Shown here: positions 23,544 through 29,055 of the stretch, piece by piece
Numbering within the stretch: the stretch's first letter is position 1
How the letters are laid out: each line of letters opens with the position of its first letter
Assembly (NCBI GenBank): GCA_964649745.1
Contig: CAZYQI010000039.1
Location: forward strand, 1 to 29,055
Direction: 5' to 3'
DNA: 29,055 nucleotides
Origin: CAZEHS01 sp964649745
GTDB lineage: Bacteria; Bacillota; Clostridia; Peptostreptococcales; Acidaminobacteraceae
Program-made: the position numbers and the translations under genes
The notes under the pieces: generated by a model
Databases searched by the model: none
Seen by the model: the letters and a program-made list of their open reading frames with translations, nothing else
Told to the model about the DNA's origin: nothing

Positions 23544-25472
23544 CTAAAGAGGCAGCTGTTCGAGAAGACGTTCGCTGATTTCCTTCTGGATCTTTTCTAC
23601 GATACGATCATAACGCATCGCACCCAGTTCTCCAAGATCTCTGGAACGCACGGCTACCGTTTTTTCTTCCACCTCTTTGTCTCCCAATACAAACATGTAT
23701 GGAACCTTCTCTACTTGGGCCTCCCGGATCTTATATCCGATCTTTTCCTGACGGCCGTCCACGTGGGAACGGATACCAAGCTTTTTAAGCGCAGAGGACA
23801 GTTCCTTGGCATATTCAACGTGCCGATCGCTGATTGCAATGATACGTACCTGCTCAGGAGCCATCCAGGTTGGGAACTTGCCTGCAAACTGCTCAATCAG
23901 GATTCCGATAAACCGCTCGATGCTTCCAAACGCAACCCGGTGTATGACCACTGGGGTGTGTTTTTCACCGTCTTTTCCGATATAATTCAGTTCGAACCGT
24001 TGGGGAAGCTGCATATCCAGCTGTATCGTTCCGCATTGCCATGTGCGGCCGATACAATCTTCCAGATGAAAGTCAATCTTTGGACCGTAAAAAGCGCCGT
24101 CACCTGCATTGATTTTATAGTCCAGTTCCAGCTCATCAAGAGCTGACTTAAGTGCGGTTTCAGCCAGAGCCCAGTCTTCATCCGTTCCGATGGAATTTTC
24201 AGGCCGCGTTGAGAATTCAACATGATATTTAAAGCCGAATGTTTTATATACCTCGTCAATCAGCTGCGCAACGCATTTGATTTCTTGAGCAATTTGTTCG
24301 GGAAGCATAAAGATATGGGCGTCATCCTGAGTAAATGCACGCACGCGCATCAGCCCGTGCAGGGCGCCGGAGAGCTCATGTCGATGAACCCGCCCCACCT
24401 CTCCCATACGGATGGGAAACTCGCGGTAGGAGTGCATGTCCTGCTTATAAACCAGCATTCCTCCAGGACAGTTCATCGGTTTTACGGCATAATCCTCCTC
24501 GTCAATTTGAAGCGCATACATGTTGTCCTTGTAGTTAAACCAATGCCCTGAGGTTTCCCAAAGCTTGCGGTTAAGCATGATCGGAGTCTCAATCAGCTGG
24601 TAGTCGTAGCGGTCATGAACCTCGCGCCAGTAATCCATCAATTCATTCTTTAAGGCCATTCCGTTGGGAAGGAAGAAAGGAAAACCCGGACCCTCATCCA
24701 GCAGCGCAAATAACCGGAGTTCTTTTCCCAACTTGCGGTGATCTCGTTTCTTTGCCTCTTCCAGTTTATGCAGATACTCTTCCAAGAGCTTGGCTTTGGG
24801 GAATGAGGTGCCATATACCCTCTGAAGCATTTTATTCTTTTCGCTGCCACGCCAGTATGCACCGGCAATGCTGGTAAGCTTTACAGCCTTAACCAAAGCG
24901 GTGGAGGGTGCATGGGTTCCGGCGCAGAGGTCCGTAAATTCCCCTTGTTTATAGAAGGAGATTGCCGCATCTTCAGGAAGGTCTTGAATAAGCTCAACCT
25001 TATAGGTCTCGCCCTTTTCCTGCATAAATTTGATGGCTTCGTCACGGGGAAGCTCAAAACGCTCCAGTTTCAGGTCCTCCTGAACGATCTTCTGCATTTC
25101 CTTTTCGATTTTTTCAAGATCTTCCGGCTTGAAGATATGCTCGGAATCAAAATCATAATAGAATCCGTTATCAATGGCCGGTCCGATGGCAAGCTTGGTG
25201 CCGGGGAACAGACGCAGCACTGCCTGTGCAAGGATATGAGAGCTGGTATGACGGAAACTGTCCATCCCTGCTTCGTCTTCAAATTTCAGAATGCTGATGG
25301 CGGCATCTTCGTTCAGGGGTGTGCTTAGATCCACAACATTTCCGTTGATTTCTCCAACAACGGATTCCTTTGCTAACCGTTCACTGATGGATTTCGCCAC
25401 GTCGTAGAGGGTTGTCCCCTTTTCGTACTGCTTTTGTGAGCCATCCTTCAGCGTTACTGTAATCATACTCAT
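23544..25472 (-). CDS. thrS: Threonine--tRNA ligase
   Basis: A 642-residue class II synthetase. Domains in order: TGS (MITVTLKDGSQKQYEKGTTL), the second editing domain with HTSSHILAQAVLRLFPG and CAGTH, the catalytic core with MNCPGGMLVYK, RMGEVGRVHRHELSGALHG and RAFTQDDAHIF (Zn and active-site residues), GDGAFYGPKIDFHLED, and the HGTP anticodon-binding domain beginning near WMAPEQVRIIAISDRH. Length is standard. The upstream ATG at 25511 lies in the leader terminator; ATG 25472 follows AAAGGAGGAATCGCA. It is regulated by a Thr T-box and has its own promoter and terminator. Confidence 0.97.
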   Translation of the reverse strand: MSMITVTLKDGSQKQYEKGTTLYDVAKSISERLAKESVVGEINGNVVDLSTPLNEDAAISILKFEDEAGMDSFRHTSSHILAQAVLRLFPGTKLAIGPAIDNGFYYDFDSEHIFKPEDLEKIEKEMQKIVQEDLKLERFELPRDEAIKFMQEKGETYKVELIQDLPEDAAISFYKQGEFTDLCAGTHAPSTALVKAVKLTSIAGAYWRGSEKNKMLQRVYGTSFPKAKLLEEYLHKLEEAKKRDHRKLGKELRLFALLDEGPGFPFFLPNGMALKNELMDYWREVHDRYDYQLIETPIMLNRKLWETSGHWFNYKDNMYALQIDEEDYAVKPMNCPGGMLVYKQDMHSYREFPIRMGEVGRVHRHELSGALHGLMRVRAFTQDDAHIFMLPEQIAQEIKCVAQLIDEVYKTFGFKYHVEFSTRPENSIGTDEDWALAETALKSALDELELDYKINAGDGAFYGPKIDFHLEDCIGRTWQCGTIQLDMQLPQRFELNYIGKDGEKHTPVVIHRVAFGSIERFIGILIEQFAGKFPTWMAPEQVRIIAISDRHVEYAKELSSALKKLGIRSHVDGRQEKIGYKIREAQVEKVPYMFVLGDKEVEEKTVAVRSRDLGELGAMRYDRIVEKIQKEISERLLEQLPL

Positions 25473-25494
25473 TGCGATTCCTCCTTTTATTTTC

Positions 25495-25730
25495 AAAAAC
25501 AAAAAGCTCACGTCCTGGTTAAGGGACGTGAGCTATCACGCGGTTCCACCCTGATTGAATACTTCCTCTCAGTTGGCCTCTACCGGAGCCACCCGTCGGG
25601 ATTTCGCAAACACTACTTACCCGCCGCTTAAAAGGTGTTTTCACAGAACTCCGCTAAAAGGCTCTCAGCCGTGGCCTTTCTCTCTTGAAACCGGTCCATT
25701 CTGTTACTCGTCTTCATCATCGCATAACTT
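25495..25730 (-). promoter_or_regulatory. T-box riboswitch leader of thrS (Thr)
   Basis: The minus strand has the T-box CAGGGTGGAACCGCGTG (plus 25537-25553), followed by a terminator with perfect 11-bp arms (25505-25515, 25524-25534) and TTTTTGTTTTTG. Stem I elements GATGATGAAGACGAGTAACAG and an AG bulge are present. The specifier-loop strand GTGAAAACACCTTTTAAG contains overlapping Thr codons ACA (25636-25638) and ACC (25634-25636). Both read threonine, but the exact register is uncertain. Confidence 0.92.
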
Positions 25731-25736
25731 TTAATT

Positions 25737-25765
25737 ATTGTAGCATTCCGGCAGACAATCTGCAA
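25737..25765 (-). promoter_or_regulatory. SigA-type promoter of thrS
   Basis: On the minus strand TTGCAG (25760-25765), 17 bp, then TACAAT (25737-25742) with a TGC extension. The predicted start near 25730 agrees with the 5' end of the T-box leader. It lies 26 bp after the trkH stop without a terminator between. Confidence 0.75.
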
Positions 25766-25791
25766 GAAGTCCATAGAATTTTCGGCTCATT

Positions 25792-27237
25792 TTAATCTCT
25801 GGACCATGCGCTGGGGCTAAGAACAGCCAGTATGGTGAATATTTCAAGACGGCCGAACAGCATCAATGCAGAAAGCACCGTTTTGCTGAAATCGCTGAGT
25901 CCTGAATAATTGCACATAGGTCCCACAAATCCGAAACCCGGTCCTACGTTTCCGATGCAGGCGGCGGCAGCACTGGCCGCGCTTATAAAATCGATATTGT
26001 CCAAGGATAATAGGAGAACGCCAAAGGCATAAAGCATCATGTAACTGAAAAAGAAGGCGGTTGTTGCAGACATGATCCCCACCGGAACCGTCTTTTTTCC
26101 CAAGCGGATCTGTACAACGGCTCTGGGATGCAGGATCTTGACGATTTCTGCCTTTACCAGCTTGAGGAGCAGCAGTATGCGGATATCCTTGATACCTCCG
26201 CTGGTTGAACCGGCGCATCCCCCTACAAACATTAAAAGAAACAGGATCACTTTGGAAAAGGTGGACCACTGATCAAAGTCCACTGTGGCGTACCCCGTAG
26301 TTGAAATGATGGATGCCACCTGAAAAAAGCTGTTGCGCAGAGCATTGCCGATCTGCCCCCCTTCAGTTGGCAGGATATTTACGGCAATCAGCAAGGTGGC
26401 GGCAAATACAATCCCGAGAAACAGTCTCAACTCCTGATCCTTTAACACATTTCTCCATTTCCCTTTGTACAGTGCATAGTATAAAGAAAAATTGCAGGAT
26501 GCCATAACCATGAAAATACCGATGATCCAGTGAATCGCAGGATTTGCATAGGCCCCTATGCTGATGTTCTTGTTGGAAAATCCCCCGGTACCCACTGTGC
26601 CAAATGTATGTATGGAGGCATCGAACCAATTCATCCCTGCCCCCATCAGCAGTATAATTTCTACCAGGGTCATAACAACATACGTTGTGTAAAGAATCCG
26701 CGCAGTGTCGTTGATCCTTGGCGTAATTCGATCCGTAATGGGCCCTGGCGATTCCGCTTTGAACATTTGAAATCCGCCTATTCCAACAGCTGGAAGAATT
26801 GCAACGGTGAAGACCAGTATGCCCATACCGCCGATCCAGTGCGTAAAGGAACGCCAGAACAAAATTCCCATAGGGAGGATCTCAACATTGGGTATCAGCG
26901 TAGCCCCAGTGGTGGTAAACCCCGAAACCGCCTCAAAGAAGGCATCCGTCATCGTCGGAACGCTGCCGGACCAAAGAAGCGGAAATGCCCCCACAATTGA
27001 AAACACCAACCATCCCAAAGAAACAATGGCGAGCCCTTCCCTGGCCTTCAGCTTGCTGTCCTTAACCTTTATCCTCATACATAGAAAGCCGCATACAAGG
27101 CAGAGAAGAATGGTATCCAGAAAAGCGTTGAAATCATGTTGCCCATAATAAAATGAAATGCCTATGGCAGGAAGCATAAAGGCTGCTTCAAGTACCAGAA
27201 GGACCCCGATAACTCTGAACACGGCGGGATAATTCAC
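25792..27237 (-). CDS. trkH: Trk system potassium transporter TrkH
   Basis: A 481-residue K+ translocating membrane subunit. The four filter segments are SGFTTTGATLI, FGTVGTGGFSNKN, IISTTGYATVDF and CIGNVGPGFGFVG, and the gating loop after the third is GGCAGSTSGGIKDIR. It belongs to the TrkH rather than the KtrB branch (filter GNVGPG in the fourth repeat, TGTGG in the second). I choose a GTG start at 27237, eight bases after CGGAGG, giving MNYPAVFRVIGVLL; longer in-frame starts lack a binding site. The start region overlaps the end of trkA by 50 bp, so the two are coupled. The thrS promoter follows directly. Confidence 0.93.
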   Translation of the reverse strand: MNYPAVFRVIGVLLVLEAAFMLPAIGISFYYGQHDFNAFLDTILLCLVCGFLCMRIKVKDSKLKAREGLAIVSLGWLVFSIVGAFPLLWSGSVPTMTDAFFEAVSGFTTTGATLIPNVEILPMGILFWRSFTHWIGGMGILVFTVAILPAVGIGGFQMFKAESPGPITDRITPRINDTARILYTTYVVMTLVEIILLMGAGMNWFDASIHTFGTVGTGGFSNKNISIGAYANPAIHWIIGIFMVMASCNFSLYYALYKGKWRNVLKDQELRLFLGIVFAATLLIAVNILPTEGGQIGNALRNSFFQVASIISTTGYATVDFDQWSTFSKVILFLLMFVGGCAGSTSGGIKDIRILLLLKLVKAEIVKILHPRAVVQIRLGKKTVPVGIMSATTAFFFSYMMLYAFGVLLLSLDNIDFISAASAAAACIGNVGPGFGFVGPMCNYSGLSDFSKTVLSALMLFGRLEIFTILAVLSPSAWSRD

Positions 27238-28600
27238 TGAAAAAACCTCCGATTTGCGGTTTTGCAAATAAATCTGGGGGAACAGGACTGTTCTTATGGC
27301 TGAACAATACCATTCGGTCACCCTCCTGGAGCCTGATGTCCTTTCGGGGCTTCATATACTCTTTGCCCCGTATAATGGCACCCAGCTTGATTCCTTTGGG
27401 AAAAGGAATTTCTGAAATTTTATGTCCCATTATAATTGTGCCGGTATCTGCCACCAGCTCTGTAATCTCCGTCTGACCGTCCAACATGAGCGAAGGAAGA
27501 AGCGTTTCGTTATTATGGATGAAACGTATGATGTTCCCGATGGAAATCGTTATCGGATTAAACGCACTGTCAATGGGCAACCGGTCTACCAGCGACGTGT
27601 AGTTGGACCGACTGATCTTCGCGATGACCTTCTTTACACCGCTCTGCTTTGCCATCAGGGCCATCAGCAGATTCTGTTCATCGTAACCGGTAACGCTGAC
27701 AAACGCATCCATTTTTTCAATACTCTCTTCTTGCAGCAGATTAATGTCCGTGCCATCACCGTTTATAATCAGGGCATTGGGGAACTCATCTGACAGCACT
27801 TTGCTTCGCAGCTTGTTTTCTTCAATAACGGTTACCGATAGTCCGTATTTAAGCAGCTTTTGAGCCAGATAATACCCGGTTTTTCCACCACCAAGGATCA
27901 TGACACGGCGTATCTCGTCTTTCTCCAGGCGTTCGCCATAGTAATCATAATGATCACTGAGTCGGTTCAGCGTATTTCGCCTCCCTATAATATAAAGGAC
28001 GTCACTTTCCTGAAGCTGGGTGTATTGATCTGGAATCAGCACTTCTCCGTTTCGGCTTAATGCAGCGATGAACATGCCCTCCACTTCAATGGCTTGAACG
28101 GGCTTTCCTATATGATCATTAAGCTGACTGCCATTGATATCTACTAAGGATATGGTGTTCTTCGCAGTGGCTGTAAGGTTGATCCGCTGATGTTTCAGAA
28201 GATATCGGCCGATTTCTGCCGCGGTGGCCATATCCGGATTAACAATGTAATCAATGCCCATTTCTTTTTTGAAAAAGTCTGTCTGCGAGGTGTATTCCGG
28301 ATTTCTGATCCGGGCAATGGTACGGGGGCATCCCAGTTTTTTTGCCATGGAGCATATCAGGGTATTGGTTTCGTCGCTGGAGGTGACACTGATCACCATG
28401 TCCTGATTCGGAATATCTTGACTTCGCAGGAGTTCAAAATCCGTTCCGCTGCCCAATATGGTCATAACATCCAGATGGTCATTGACACGTTCAATAGCCT
28501 TCTCATTCTGGTCAATCAGAATAATATCGATGCTTCTTTTGTCCAACGCCTCTGCCAGTCTATAGCCAAACTTGCCTGCACCAACGATTATTGCGCGCAT
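27188..28600 (-). CDS. trkA: Trk system potassium transporter TrkA (double RCK)
   Basis: A 470-residue cytoplasmic regulator made of two tandem RCK units. The first Rossmann motif is VGAGKFGYRLAEAL with ILIDQNEKAIE. The second, near residue 232, is ILGGGKTGYYLAQKL with VTVIEENK, and each is followed by an RCK_C domain. The double-length form pairs with TrkH, whose gene it overlaps. It starts after AAGGGGTTTACT. The 5' UTR lies in the 300-bp gap downstream of the tRNA genes; I see only a weak TATACT-type -10 near 28676-28681 and no recognised riboswitch. Confidence 0.94.
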   Translation of the reverse strand: MRAIIVGAGKFGYRLAEALDKRSIDIILIDQNEKAIERVNDHLDVMTILGSGTDFELLRSQDIPNQDMVISVTSSDETNTLICSMAKKLGCPRTIARIRNPEYTSQTDFFKKEMGIDYIVNPDMATAAEIGRYLLKHQRINLTATAKNTISLVDINGSQLNDHIGKPVQAIEVEGMFIAALSRNGEVLIPDQYTQLQESDVLYIIGRRNTLNRLSDHYDYYGERLEKDEIRRVMILGGGKTGYYLAQKLLKYGLSVTVIEENKLRSKVLSDEFPNALIINGDGTDINLLQEESIEKMDAFVSVTGYDEQNLLMALMAKQSGVKKVIAKISRSNYTSLVDRLPIDSAFNPITISIGNIIRFIHNNETLLPSLMLDGQTEITELVADTGTIIMGHKISEIPFPKGIKLGAIIRGKEYMKPRKDIRLQEGDRMVLFSHKNSPVPPDLFAKPQIGGFFSELSRRVQSYRGPSGT

Positions 28601-28718
28601 AGTAAACCCCTTCTATAGTGAATGAACCTTGGTTTCCGGGTAAACCCCAGGCACCCAAGCACTTGCCATTTCAAGTATAACGTTAATCCGCTATTTATTA
28701 AAGAGATTCGTCTGACAA

Positions 28719-28797
28719 TTCAAATCCCGTCTTCCGAAATCTGAACAGTAAAAAGACACCTCCGTATAAAACGAAGATGCCTTTTGTTGGAGCGGAA
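28719..28797 (-). repeat. Second copy of the tRNA-Gly downstream region (direct repeat unit)
   Basis: This unit repeats 28855-28930. Both begin with TTCAAATCCCGTCTTCC on the plus strand and end with GATGCCTTTTGTTGGAGCGGAA, with a terminator-like hairpin between. In each, the end matches the last bases of the tRNA-Gly gene plus its immediate 3' flank. The offset is 136 bp at one end and 133 bp at the other, so the copies have diverged by small indels. Confidence 0.7.
28751..28780 (-). terminator. Second (distal) terminator hairpin after the tRNA genes
   Basis: On the minus strand CATCTTCGT (28771-28779) pairs with ACGGAGGTG (28757-28765) with two G-U pairs and a 5-nt loop, followed by TCTTTTTACTG. 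It is a diverged duplicate of the proximal terminator, with one compensated base-pair change (U-A here, G-C there). Confidence 0.65.
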
Positions 28798-28852
28798 AAA
28801 AGCGAAGCGCTTGAAGATGCAGCGAAGCGGAATCTGAACGTCCGTAATGTAC

Positions 28853-28871
28853 GGTTCAAATCCCGTCTTCC
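28853..28871 (-). repeat. Inverted copy of the tRNA-Gly T arm and acceptor strand
   Basis: GGTTCAAATCCCGTCTTCC on the plus strand is the exact reverse complement of 28927-28945, inside tRNA-Gly. The 19-bp perfect inverted repeat is separated by 55 bases. It is not a tRNA gene, as the D and anticodon arms are missing. Confidence 0.75.
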
Positions 28872-28882
28872 ACCGTACGAAG

Positions 28883-28912
28883 TAAAAGACACCGTCGTAT
28901 ATAACGACGATG
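28883..28912 (-). terminator. Terminator of the tRNA-Phe/tRNA-Gly operon
   Basis: On the minus strand CATCGTCGT (28904-28912) pairs with ACGACGGTG (28890-28898) with one G-U pair and a 5-nt loop, followed by TCTTTTACTT. It starts nine bases after the CCA end of tRNA-Gly. Confidence 0.75.
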
Positions 28913-28920
28913 CCTTTTGT

Positions 28921-28995
28921 TGGAGCGGAAGACGGGATTTGAACCCGCGACCCTCGCCTTGGCAAGGCGATGCTCTACCACTGAGCCACTTCCGC
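28921..28995 (-). tRNA. tRNA-Gly(GCC)
   Basis: 75 bases including an encoded CCA. The acceptor stem GCGGAAG/CTTCCGC is fully paired with discriminator T. The D arm is GCTC-AGTGGTA-GAGC, the anticodon arm TCGCC-TTGCCAA-GGCGA with anticodon GCC, the variable loop is 5 nt, and the T arm is GCGGG-TTCAAAT-CCCGT, which pairs apart from the usual end mismatch. It lies six bases downstream of tRNA-Phe, so it is probably co-transcribed with it. Confidence 0.97.
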
Positions 28996-29001
28996 AAATC
29001 T

Positions 29002-29055
29002 TGGTGCCCAAGGGCGGAATCGAACCACCGACACGTGGATTTTCAGTCCACTGCT
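29002..29055 (-). tRNA. tRNA-Phe(GAA), 5' part cut by the window edge
   Basis: The 3' 54 bases are present: anticodon arm GTGGA-CTGAAAA-TCCAC with anticodon GAA, variable loop GTGTC, T arm GGTGG-TTCGATT-CCGCC with one G-U pair, acceptor strand CTTGGGC, discriminator A and encoded CCA. The acceptor 5' strand and D arm lie beyond the window, so the upstream promoter and other array members are not visible. Confidence 0.93.

Noticed and set aside
28601..28690. Riboswitch before trkA
   Set aside because: A short CCGGGTAAACCCC-type hairpin (28637-28650) exists, but nothing matches a riboswitch consensus that I know and the space is limited.
28698..28997. Frames of 99 and 81 codons spanning tRNA-Gly and its repeated downstream region
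   Set aside because: They translate the tRNA-Gly gene, its inverted copy and the duplicated terminator; repeat-derived peptides of this kind are a known artefact beside tRNA genes.

Overview
The window reads as core chromosome of a low- to mid-GC Gram-positive anaerobe, most likely class Clostridia. Reasons: strong GGAGG ribosome binding sites, T-box leaders in front of three aminoacyl-tRNA synthetase genes, an infC-rpmI-rplT operon with a transcription-attenuation leader and an apparent AUU start, a clustered zapA / U32 / mutS2 block, and KtrAB plus TrkAH potassium transporters. No signal supports a genus call. Every confident gene lies on the minus strand, so transcription runs from high to low coordinates.

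Layout in transcription order (right to left). At 29055-28921 is the 3' part of tRNA-Phe(GAA) followed by tRNA-Gly(GCC). Downstream of the tRNAs is a duplicated terminator region containing an inverted copy of the tRNA-Gly T arm (28720-28945). Next come trkA-trkH (K+ uptake), then thrS with its own promoter, Thr T-box and terminator. After an 830-bp AT-rich region without a convincing gene comes a four-gene ABC transporter operon: a DUF3798 lipoprotein, a double ATPase and two permeases (22709-17577). Then infC-rpmI-rplT behind an attenuator leader, ktrB-ktrA-trmH, pheS-pheT behind a Phe T-box, zapA, a U32 protein, mutS2, a DUF523 gene, a macrodomain protein, and argS behind an Arg T-box. The left 540 bp holds a 173-bp terminal-inverted-repeat (MITE-like) element, a second GC-rich hairpin-rich repeat-like stretch and the argS terminator.

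Functionally the window is mostly translation (ThrRS, PheRS, ArgRS, IF3, L35, L20, TrmH-type methyltransferase, RlhA-like U32 protein, two tRNAs), DNA and division maintenance (MutS2, ZapA) and potassium homeostasis (two Trk/Ktr systems of different design). The three synthetase genes each appear to sense their own uncharged tRNA. The only clearly accessory function is the DUF3798 ABC cassette, which sits between thrS and infC, genes that are often neighbours in Firmicutes. It has its own promoter, phased upstream repeats and a 41-bp palindrome after the binding-protein gene. Its substrate cannot be read from the context, and it is the best candidate here for a poorly described system.
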